The notes beneath the pieces are model-generated. The model did not search any database. It had not been told where the DNA came from and saw nothing but the letters and a program-made list of their open reading frames with translations. Of a stretch of DNA of 64,000 nucleotides, positions 54,032 through 61,664 are shown piece after piece. Within the stretch, counting starts at the first letter, position 1. Each line of letters begins with the position of its first letter. The position numbers were made by a program, and so were the translations under genes. The DNA is from CAZJAH01 sp964544155 (GTDB lineage Bacteria > Bacteroidota > Ignavibacteria > Kapaibacteriales > UBA2268), in NCBI GenBank assembly GCA_964544155.1, contig CAZJAH010000009.1:17019-81018 (forward strand), in the 5' to 3' direction.

Positions 54032-55534
54032 TTATTTATTCAATTTGCCTATCTCGATGATTTTTTTTGCAATATCGGTATTGTCATAGTAACCGCTGAA
54101 TTCGTATTGCCCCTGGCCCATAGCGAATACGGGAACGGGAACTCCTGTATGAGAATAGCTTGTCCAGTCAATACCTGCTTTATTATTCAACAAGTGGGTA
54201 ATTGTAACCGTGAAAGGATCGTAGTATCCGTATATTACGGCAATTTCTTCATCATTATAAATTGACTTTCCTGTCATACTTTTATTATATCCGTCTTCGA
54301 GCCTTGACTTTTCATATTCGCTGATAGCCAGGTCAGCTTGTTTGGAAGAATCGCCAAGGCCAAAGTAGTATTTCATTGAATCGAGAGCCATTTCGAAATC
54401 TACATTAGCGGCTTCTTTCCAGCCCTGAACTTTACTTGTAAAGAGGTCATAGGATATTTTCTGGTACTTGAGTATATCAAATGCTGTTTTGTATCCGGTA
54501 GCCGCGAAACCTAAAGAAAGGCCGCCGCATTCGTGGTCGCCTGTAACAACGATGAGGGTTTCATCCGGATGCTGATTGTAGAATTCAATTGCTTCGGCAA
54601 TTGCCTGATCGAAAGCAATCATATCGAAAGCCGCCGATACTGCGTCATTTGCGTGGCAAGCCCAGTCGATTTTTCCCCCTTCAACCATCATGAAGAAACC
54701 TTTATCATTATCAAGGAATTCAATACCTTTTTTAGTGAATTCAGCAAGTGATATATGGCTTTCAGGCCTGTCGATTTCATACCAGAGAGCAGCGCTTTTG
54801 TCAAGTACGCTGTTGTACGACCAGATTTTATTCCCGGGCTGAAGATTTAAGAAGGCGCTCTTTTCAGTTACTATCTGATAACCGGCCTGATTCATTGTTT
54901 GAGCGATATTAACAGTTCCACCTTCTCCGGCAGCGCCGCCGCCACCAAAGTAGTCGAAATTGCTGGTGGCCATCTGAGCAGCGATTGAGTTAATATTCTT
55001 TCTTGTATCTTCGTGAGCATAGAAGCAAGCCGGAGTGGCGTGATCTATACTTACTGAAGAAACTATACCGACTTTCATTCCTTTATCCCTGGCCATTTCT
55101 GCAATGGTCATGAGGTTTTGTGAACGGTCGCCGGTCTTTGATATAGTATTGATAGTTGTTTTGTGGCCTGTTGCCAGAGCTGTAGCTGATGCGGCTGAGC
55201 CAGTTATATAGCGGTCTTCGGCATGTGTCGTTGACATGCCCGCAACCGGGAATTGTCTAATGTGCATTTCACCGGGGCCTGCTTTACCCATTTCTGCATT
55301 ATTAAATACCAGATCGTCAAGGGCGGCTTCAGTTAGGCTTATCTGTGCTGTTGCCATTCCATCGCCTATGAAGAAAAAGATGTATTTAGGTGTTTTGTAA
55401 GTAGGTTTTTCGTTAGGTTTTACCGTTTTGTTTCCGCCGTTATCCGAGCATGATACGAGTGAAAGGCTTGCTGCCGCAATGATAGTCATTGCCATTAAGG
55501 CAAGTGATTTACTGTGTTTCAAAAACATCATCAT
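54032..55534 (-). CDS. Alkaline phosphatase lipoprotein (PhoA family)
   Basis: A 500-residue phosphomonoesterase. A lipoprotein signal ends LSLVSC near residue 30, so it is anchored in the envelope. Motifs in order: FFIGDGMATAQ (metal site), YITGSAASATALATGHKT with the nucleophile Ser, MVEGGKIDWACHANDA, VVTGDHECGGLS and a late His in SYSHTGVPVPVFA. In E. coli PhoA the residue before the Ser is Asp; here it is Gly, a variant seen in other alkaline phosphatases. It should release phosphate from organic esters, but no phosphate-regulated site is obvious in 55535-55707. GGGAG lies before three clustered ATGs, so the start is uncertain by up to 6 bases. Confidence 0.93.
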   Translation of the reverse strand: MMMFLKHSKSLALMAMTIIAAASLSLVSCSDNGGNKTVKPNEKPTYKTPKYIFFFIGDGMATAQISLTEAALDDLVFNNAEMGKAGPGEMHIRQFPVAGMSTTHAEDRYITGSAASATALATGHKTTINTISKTGDRSQNLMTIAEMARDKGMKVGIVSSVSIDHATPACFYAHEDTRKNINSIAAQMATSNFDYFGGGGAAGEGGTVNIAQTMNQAGYQIVTEKSAFLNLQPGNKIWSYNSVLDKSAALWYEIDRPESHISLAEFTKKGIEFLDNDKGFFMMVEGGKIDWACHANDAVSAAFDMIAFDQAIAEAIEFYNQHPDETLIVVTGDHECGGLSLGFAATGYKTAFDILKYQKISYDLFTSKVQGWKEAANVDFEMALDSMKYYFGLGDSSKQADLAISEYEKSRLEDGYNKSMTGKSIYNDEEIAVIYGYYDPFTVTITHLLNNKAGIDWTSYSHTGVPVPVFAMGQGQYEFSGYYDNTDIAKKIIEIGKLNK

Positions 55535-55707
55535 TCTCCCACTATAGAAACAAAAAAACTAACGCAAACTTATAACCGGAATCTGAACATAAACTATATT
55601 TTAAGTTAATTTCTAGTTAAATAAGCGCAGAGCGGCCTAAACATAAAACAGAAATTATCATAAGATTAATTAATCGGGAGCCCTAAATATTCAAAACTTC
55701 CTATCAC

Positions 55708-55738
55708 AAAAAAAGCCGCCCTTATTACGGGAACGGCC
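55708..55738 (-). terminator. Terminator of the rpmE-rpsR operon
   Basis: On the minus strand GCCGTTCCC and GGGCGGC form a stem with a TT bulge around GTAATAA, followed by seven Ts, 29 bases after the rpsR stop. Confidence 0.75.
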
Positions 55739-55766
55739 TTATTTTTTTCTTTCTTTTAATTCTTTT

Positions 55767-56033
55767 TTAGGTAATATCCTGAGCAACAAAAGGTATGAAG
55801 GCTAAATGCCTTGCGTGCTTGATCGCCGTGGCGATTTGCCTTTGCTGGTAAGCGGATACTCCCGTAATCCTGCGAGGCAGAATTTTGCCCTGGTCATTTG
55901 TAAACCTGAACAGAAATTTGGGGTCAAGATAATCTACAATTTTCTGATCATTCATCGGATTCGGTTTTTTACGCGGCTTTTTATTAGGCTTAAAAGTATT
56001 ATTGCCTGTTTGCATAGGATGAATAGCGTTCAT
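55767..56033 (-). CDS. rpsR: 30S ribosomal protein bS18
   Basis: An 88-residue small-subunit protein. The body carries KIVDYLDPKFLFRFTNDQGKILPRRITG and ends in AYQQRQIATAIKHARHLAFIPFV, the S18 signature. The N-terminus is extended and Lys/Pro-rich, as in many Bacteroidota. It binds near uS6 on the platform of the 30S subunit. AGGAGG precedes the ATG. Its ATG overlaps the rpmE stop in ATGA, so translation is coupled. A terminator follows at 55708. Confidence 0.95.
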   Translation of the reverse strand: MNAIHPMQTGNNTFKPNKKPRKKPNPMNDQKIVDYLDPKFLFRFTNDQGKILPRRITGVSAYQQRQIATAIKHARHLAFIPFVAQDIT

Positions 56034-56269
56034 GACTGGTTCCTCCTTTTATCCATCATTTGTTTAGCTTTTTCAAAGCGTTTATTGAACCTTTCCACAC
56101 GGCCGGCTGTATCCACAAGCACCTGTTTGCCGGTGAAGAAGGGATGAGATTTTGAGTCAATCTCAAGAACCATTTTATCGCCTTTGTATGCCGAGCGTGT
56201 AACGAAGGTTGTTCCGTCTGTCATTACCACTTCAACATTGTGATAATAAGGATGAATTCCTTTCTTCAT
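56030..56269 (-). CDS. rpmE: 50S ribosomal protein bL31 (zinc-free type)
   Basis: A 79-residue large-subunit protein starting MKKGIHPYYHNVEVVMTDG, with SKSHPFFTGKQVLVDTAGRVERFNKRF near residue 40, the bL31 signature. The Cys residues that bind zinc in the C+ form are absent: none is present in the whole protein, and TDG and SKSH stand at their usual places. Such C- forms are expected to work without zinc. It lies 13 bases after the DUF4295-like gene and overlaps rpsR by 4 bases. Confidence 0.95.
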   Translation of the reverse strand: MKKGIHPYYHNVEVVMTDGTTFVTRSAYKGDKMVLEIDSKSHPFFTGKQVLVDTAGRVERFNKRFEKAKQMMDKRRNQS

Positions 56270-56282
56270 TAATACACCTTAT

Positions 56283-56456
56283 TTATTTAATATCAACTTT
56301 ATCTACTGCGTTTATGTCGTCTATTTTTACAAACTGTTCAACAAATCGGGTTGAACCGTCGTTCGAACGAAAGCCTTTGATTACTTTAACACTAACTTTT
56401 TCGCTTTCTTTCTTCTGTTTTTTCAGTTTATCACCGAAAGATTGTGTTTTAGCCAT
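56283..56456 (-). CDS. Small basic DUF4295-like protein
   Basis: A 57-residue Lys-rich protein starts MAKTQSFGDKLKKQKKES and continues KVSVKVIKGFRSNDGSTRF, VEQFVKIDDINAVDK. The pattern KVIK...VE(Q/E) ending in a short acidic stretch resembles DUF4295, a family of tiny proteins encoded near ribosomal protein genes in Bacteroidota. It is the first cistron of an operon with rpmE and rpsR, 13 bases upstream of rpmE. A ribosome-associated role is plausible but inferred from size, charge and context. The ATG has only a weak upstream site. Confidence 0.7.
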   Translation of the reverse strand: MAKTQSFGDKLKKQKKESEKVSVKVIKGFRSNDGSTRFVEQFVKIDDINAVDKVDIK

Positions 56457-56764
56457 TTCTATTAACTCACATAAAATTGGTTAACTAATTTTGCGAACTA
56501 CAAATTTATGATATTTGTATTAATTATCAAAAAATTATTACGGATAAAAAATCTTTTCAGTTAGTTTTTTTAAAAAAATCGCCGGGCGCTTACAATTTCA
56601 AGCCGAAGGACCGGGCAAAAAAAGACGAAGGAACGGACAGAATATGACTTTGATGCCGGCATTGCCGGATAATAACAAATTTGGCGGTCTTATAATAATT
56701 ATTGAAGCAATTCGCAATTTAACAATAATTGAATTTTAATAGTGTATCATCGAAATAAGAAAAT
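56457..56764. other. Divergent intergenic region before ligA
   Basis: This 308-base stretch lies between the divergent ribosomal operon and ligA. It is AT-rich at both ends with a GC-richer centre (about 56580-56670). I see no coding frame with a start, no strong hairpin followed by Ts and no RNA signature. It should contain the two promoters. Confidence 0.4.
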
Positions 56765-58816
56765 ATGAGTACCGAAAAAATATTTGAAACCAAAGAATCA
56801 GGCGAAGATATTATTAAACGTATAGAAGAGCTGCGAGGCCTCATCCGCAGGTATGACCATGCCTATTACACAGAAGCTGAACCGCTTATATCAGACAGGG
56901 AATACGACATGCTCTTTAAAGAGCTTCAGGGCCTGGAAAGCAGCTACCCGGATCTCATAACGCCGGATTCCCCGACTCAGCGGGTCGGAAGCGAACCACT
57001 CAAGGGATTTGAGTCAGTTAAGCATGAAGTGCCAATGCTATCGCTTTCCAACACATACAGCCGCGAGGAATTGCTCGAATTCGACAGGCGGGTACGAGAG
57101 GGCCTGGGCCATGAAAAATTCAGCTATTTCACAGAGCTGAAGTTCGACGGTGTGGCGATCAGTATTACTTATAAAGACGGCATGCTCAGCATGGCAGCCA
57201 CAAGAGGTGACGGTTATACGGGTGATAACATCACACTGAATGCCAAAACCATCCGCCAGCTCCCCCTTCAGGTGAATGAATTAAAAATTGGAGATACAGC
57301 GCTTAAGAATTTCGAAGTACGCGGCGAAGTGTATATGAATGAAGATGATTTTTTAAAAATAAATAAAAAGAGGGAAGAAGCCGGCGAAAAGATATATGCC
57401 AATCCACGCAACCTTACTGCCGGAACGCTTAAGCTGCTCGATCCCGCCATGCTTGCCCAAAGGCCTCTCAGGATAGTAACCTATTACCTCCGGACGGATG
57501 ATATAAGGCTTATATCTCAGAAAGAAAATTTTCATTATCTTAAGGAAATGGGCCTCCCCGTGAGTGAATACTCTGAGCATTGCGCTACCATTGACGATGT
57601 TTTCACATTTATTGATAAATGGAATGAAAAGCGTGCGCTGTTGCCTTTCCAGATTGACGGTATTGTAGTGAAGGTGAACGAGCTTAATTATCAGGAAGAG
57701 CTTGGATTCATAGCACGGTCGCCACGCTGGGCCATAGCTTATAAGTTCGAAGCAGAGCAGGCCGAAACCACTTTGAACGCCATTACCCTGCAGGTAGGCC
57801 GGGTCGGCACGGTTACCCCCGTTGCCGAACTTGAGCCGGTTTTCCTGGCCGGTTCTACCATTAGCCGGGCAAGCCTGTATAATGAGGATTATATAAAAGC
57901 AAAAGATATCAGGGTTGGCGACCGGGTGATTATCGAAAAAGGAGGTGACGTTATCCCCAAGGTATCCGGGGTTCTAATGGATAAAAGGCCTGCGGAATCG
58001 CAGCCATTTCAATTCCCGGATGTATGCCCCTGCGAAATCAAAAGCCAGCTGCAAAGGCCAGCGGGCGAGGCAAACTACTTCTGTAACCACCCAGAATGCC
58101 CCTGGCAGCTGCGACGCAGAATAGAGCATTTCGCTTCGCGCAACGGAATGTACATCGAAGGTTTAGGCGAAAAGGTAGTGGCACAGCTTGTACAGCTTGG
58201 CCTGCTAAAAAATGTTGCCGATATCTACAGACTCCATGAGCACAAAGATGAACTTCTTATACTGGAACGATGGGGTGAAAAAAGTGTCGATAACCTGCTC
58301 ACGGCCATCGAAAAGAGCAAGGAACAGCCTTTCCGAAAAGTGCTTTATTCAATAGGGATAAGATTCATAGGCGAAGGCGGCGCACGCATTCTGGAAGAAA
58401 ATTTTGCGAATATTGAAGAATTAATGCATGCAACAAAAGATGAATTGATCGCCATTAATGAAATTGGCGAAAAAATGGCTGATTCTATTGTGCATTTTTT
58501 CAATGATGAAAAAGAACTGGAGATAATTGCCCGCCTGAAAAATGCCGGCCTTAACTTCGAAAGAGTAGAAACCGCGCCGGCAGGCGAACTGAAGCTCTCC
58601 GGGCTGACATTTGTGTTCACAGGCGAACTGGAGTCTATGTCGCGCCGTGAAGCCGCCCAAAAAGCCGTTGAAATGGGCGCCAAAGAAACCAAATCCGTCA
58701 GCGGCAAAACCGATTTCGTGGTAGTCGGTGAAAACCCGGGCAGTAAATACGCCAAAGCACTCAAATTAGGAGTAAAAGTTTTGAATGAGCAGGATTTCCT
58801 GGATATGATCAAGTGA
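56765..58816 (+). CDS. ligA: NAD-dependent DNA ligase LigA
   Basis: A 683-residue ligase that seals nicks using NAD+. The order is complete: Ia domain (YDHAYYTEAEPLISDREYD), adenylation domain with Lys126 in ELKFDGVAIS, OB-fold, a zinc finger, HhH helices (IEGLGEKVVAQLVQLGLL, GIRFIGEGGARIL) and a BRCT domain (LSGLTFVFTGELESMSRREA) at the end. The zinc finger starts CPC instead of the usual CPxC, one residue short. The other pair (CNHPEC) is normal. The gene stands alone and converges with 58858. Confidence 0.97.
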   Translation: MSTEKIFETKESGEDIIKRIEELRGLIRRYDHAYYTEAEPLISDREYDMLFKELQGLESSYPDLITPDSPTQRVGSEPLKGFESVKHEVPMLSLSNTYSREELLEFDRRVREGLGHEKFSYFTELKFDGVAISITYKDGMLSMAATRGDGYTGDNITLNAKTIRQLPLQVNELKIGDTALKNFEVRGEVYMNEDDFLKINKKREEAGEKIYANPRNLTAGTLKLLDPAMLAQRPLRIVTYYLRTDDIRLISQKENFHYLKEMGLPVSEYSEHCATIDDVFTFIDKWNEKRALLPFQIDGIVVKVNELNYQEELGFIARSPRWAIAYKFEAEQAETTLNAITLQVGRVGTVTPVAELEPVFLAGSTISRASLYNEDYIKAKDIRVGDRVIIEKGGDVIPKVSGVLMDKRPAESQPFQFPDVCPCEIKSQLQRPAGEANYFCNHPECPWQLRRRIEHFASRNGMYIEGLGEKVVAQLVQLGLLKNVADIYRLHEHKDELLILERWGEKSVDNLLTAIEKSKEQPFRKVLYSIGIRFIGEGGARILEENFANIEELMHATKDELIAINEIGEKMADSIVHFFNDEKELEIIARLKNAGLNFERVETAPAGELKLSGLTFVFTGELESMSRREAAQKAVEMGAKETKSVSGKTDFVVVGENPGSKYAKALKLGVKVLNEQDFLDMIK

Positions 58817-58857
58817 TATACTTCTGCAAGGGGCTGCAGCTTTTTTTTCTCTATCTG

Positions 58858-59898
58858 CTATGATTGGCTTTTTTTGATCAATTTCGCGAGGGTTTTCCCA
58901 AGTATGCGGTATAGAGTGGCATCTGCCTTAGTGAAACGTTCTTCGCCCAGGCCTTTGGAAATGAGGGCGGAGTACCAGGCGCTGTCATTAATTAATATGT
59001 ATGGCGGGCGAGGCCGATCAATGGCGGCTTCCCGCGTGGATAGTATATTCAGTTTTTCACTGTTGCGGCCTGTCAATTTAGTTTCCAGCATGTTAGGAAA
59101 TAAAGTACTCAGAGAATCCGCCAGCTCCGCGTATTGATCTGCGTCCCCGGCAGCTTCGAAGGCGACGGCTGCACAATCCGCCATAAATGAATTGCTTTGC
59201 GGCTTGTCACCTGAAAAATGACAACGGCTTTTATTAAATAAACTAATAATTGTTGTAAAATTCAAATCTTTTTTTGCCAGGCCGAGCGCTACCCTGAAAT
59301 AGTGCTCCGCGCGCGTGCTGTCTTTCAGCATAGAATATTCATTTGCAAGCAGAATATAGTGTTTGGCGCCTGTGCTTGCGGAGAGCAGCTCTTCCAGTAC
59401 TCTGCTGTGGTATTCCGCCAGTCTGGCTTGCCGGGAGCAGGCAGAAATCAGAGCGCTGAAATCTTCACTGTCACTTGCTAAACGCAGTGCTTTTTCGAAT
59501 ATATTCTTAATTAATTCCTCATTATCAATATATTTTGATGCTGACACGGCAAGCTTCGAGAGTGGATCGGCGCTATTAAGCTCTGCCAGGGCGCCACGAC
59601 AGATATTTTCTGCCCACTCCCTGTCATTCAGTGTTTCGGCTACCCTTTCGGCAATCAGGTACTGCTCGCCGGGCAGTGCAAACTTAATTGCCTTTTCGAA
59701 TAGAACTCCCGCACGCTGGAAATCACCGGTAGTATTCGCGAGAATGTGTATATAGCGGCACTTTTGAGCGGTATCATTTTCAATTTCTATAAAAGACTCC
59801 AGAATAGTTTCAATTTCCTGCTTGCTGAAGTAAGGCAGTTCAAATACGTCGTTTACTTCGATTTGATCGAGGAGTTCCTTCAATTGTCCCTTATCCAT
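58858..59898 (-). CDS. TPR/SEL1-like helical repeat protein, unknown function
   Basis: A 346-residue soluble protein with no signal peptide. Most of it is a run of paired helices with Ala-rich spacing, such as AGVLFEKAIKFALPGEQY, IAERVAETLNDREWAENI, and HYILLANEYSMLKDSTRAEHYFRVALGLA, the last close to TPR consensus. The C-terminal 60 residues (RPPYILINDSAWYSALISKGLGEERF) differ and may be a separate domain. No catalytic residues are seen. GGGAGAAAGC precedes the ATG. It is probably a cytosolic scaffold. Confidence 0.75.
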   Translation of the reverse strand: MDKGQLKELLDQIEVNDVFELPYFSKQEIETILESFIEIENDTAQKCRYIHILANTTGDFQRAGVLFEKAIKFALPGEQYLIAERVAETLNDREWAENICRGALAELNSADPLSKLAVSASKYIDNEELIKNIFEKALRLASDSEDFSALISACSRQARLAEYHSRVLEELLSASTGAKHYILLANEYSMLKDSTRAEHYFRVALGLAKKDLNFTTIISLFNKSRCHFSGDKPQSNSFMADCAAVAFEAAGDADQYAELADSLSTLFPNMLETKLTGRNSEKLNILSTREAAIDRPRPPYILINDSAWYSALISKGLGEERFTKADATLYRILGKTLAKLIKKSQS

Positions 59899-60153
59899 CA
59901 GCTTTCTCCCTGAGATTGTTTATTAGTATCGAGATCAATATAATGGATTAAGCGACAAATAATGACGTTCCTTTTGAAAAGCTTAATTTTATTTAATAAT
60001 GAATATTACTTGTTTTAATAATATCATTTTTGTAGTTTAGTTATAGGCGGTTAAAATCATCGCGATAACTTAATTTGCCACTTGATTATCTTATCTGTCT
60101 TATAGAGGATTTGATTTAATAATTCTGATTCTTAGTTACAGGAGAGCCCCGAA

Positions 60154-61596
60154 ATGAAGAAAATATTATTTCTCGTACTTGCAGTAGTATTTGTTTCTTG
60201 TAAATCTTATGAAGTCATTGTAAAGATAAGTAACAGAAAACCTGAGATCACAAATGATAAGCCGCTCTATGTATTTTATGATCCTGAAAACGAAATTCCT
60301 GACAGCTCTGAATATCTGGGAATAATGGATGTTTATTTCAATTTAGTGGGCGCTTATAATTTCGGGGTGTCAAAAAACATGGGGCACATGATTCTAAATT
60401 CAATGGAAAGGCAGGTAAAATTGAGCGGCGGAAACTGTATTCTCCTGAGTAAACCGGAAAATTTTGAAAAGCGGGGAGGAAATGTTAAGTTATTTACTGC
60501 TAAGGTATATCGAGTTAATGATCCAGATACGAGTGAATATACAGAAAACAATTTGTATTCCTTATGGCAATTGCGAGATCCCGATGAATATGAAGGCATT
60601 TACGAAACCGATTTCTTTTTCTTCGATGATGAAATACCCTCATTACCTGTCAGATATGCCATTATACGGAAAGATTCAATTAATTATGAGATGATTTATC
60701 TGAGCGGCCTTGAGGAAACTAAAAATATGCTTTACGGATTTGTGGATTTAAGCCGCACATGGCGTGAAGGCGATATTTTCGCTTATCTTGAAAAAACTGC
60801 CCGCCCTTCATTATTTAAAGCACATTATTTCGAGTTTAATAAATACCTGAAAGAAAACTGCATGTTTAATTATAACGATGGTAATCCACGGTTATATACT
60901 AAGGATGATTTCAAATTTTTTAATAAGGTTTATCCGGATACCACCAATTACGAAATGCTCGTCAGCTCATTCACGGGTTTTGCCATCTCGAGTGACAAAA
61001 TAGTTACCTGCTATCATGGATTTACCAATGAAGATTTGGAAATACAGATCAAAGGCCATGACGGCCGGCTCGGCAAAAAGGTAAAGGCCGTATTGGATAA
61101 ATATGACAAGGAAAAAGACATTGCCGTTTTAAAGATCAATAATAACAAATATGATCTGCCGCCATTTTCATTCGCTCCTGAAGAAAAAGAAGCCGCTGAG
61201 GAAATATTCGTGCTCGGTTACCCCGTAGCTTTGATAATGGGTGAAGAAATAAAAGTGACCAAAGGGATAATCAGCGCTAAGTCAGGCATTGGAGGTAACC
61301 TGGAGCATTATCAGATCAGCGCTCCAATTCAGCTCGGAAACAGCGGCTCGCCCCTTTTCGATGATAATGGCGATATCACCGGCATGGTTACATCGGGCAT
61401 AAGCAGCGCTGATAACGTTGGCTATTCTCTTAAAAGCCGGCATATACTTGAATTCCTCGAAGAAAACGGCTACAGCCATGGAAACAGCGAAAGCGGCATA
61501 TATAAAGAGCTTAGCTTAACGGATAAAGTAAAAAAGTTTCAGGAAAGTATTTTTTTAATTGAACTGATCGATAAAGAACCGCCCAAGAATAAATAG
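60154..61596 (+). CDS. Trypsin-like serine protease lipoprotein
   Basis: A 480-residue protein. Residues 1-16 have the lipobox VFVSC. Residues about 20-265 form an unrecognised N-terminal half. A trypsin-like (S1C-type) domain covers about 270-460, with the triad His288 (VTCYHGF), Asp322 (EKDIAVLKI) and Ser397 (LGNSGSPLFDD). No PDZ domain follows, so it is not a standard DegP. AGGAGA lies before the ATG. The pairing with sppA next door (converging) is notable for an envelope protease neighbourhood, but it is not an operon. Confidence 0.85.
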   Translation: MKKILFLVLAVVFVSCKSYEVIVKISNRKPEITNDKPLYVFYDPENEIPDSSEYLGIMDVYFNLVGAYNFGVSKNMGHMILNSMERQVKLSGGNCILLSKPENFEKRGGNVKLFTAKVYRVNDPDTSEYTENNLYSLWQLRDPDEYEGIYETDFFFFDDEIPSLPVRYAIIRKDSINYEMIYLSGLEETKNMLYGFVDLSRTWREGDIFAYLEKTARPSLFKAHYFEFNKYLKENCMFNYNDGNPRLYTKDDFKFFNKVYPDTTNYEMLVSSFTGFAISSDKIVTCYHGFTNEDLEIQIKGHDGRLGKKVKAVLDKYDKEKDIAVLKINNNKYDLPPFSFAPEEKEAAEEIFVLGYPVALIMGEEIKVTKGIISAKSGIGGNLEHYQISAPIQLGNSGSPLFDDNGDITGMVTSGISSADNVGYSLKSRHILEFLEENGYSHGNSESGIYKELSLTDKVKKFQESIFLIELIDKEPPKNK

Positions 61597-61603
61597 AACT
61601 GGA

Positions 61604-61636
61604 TAAAAAAAGCCGGGGCGAATTACTATTCGCCCC
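61604..61636 (-). terminator. Terminator of the sppA gene
   Basis: GGGGCGAAT, four-base loop and ATTCGCCCC form a 9-bp perfect stem. The minus strand continues with GGC and seven Ts, so it serves the sppA gene; the plus side has no T-run, although the protease gene also ends here. Confidence 0.8.
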
Positions 61637-61664
61637 AACTTATTAAAATAATCATAGTTCAGCC

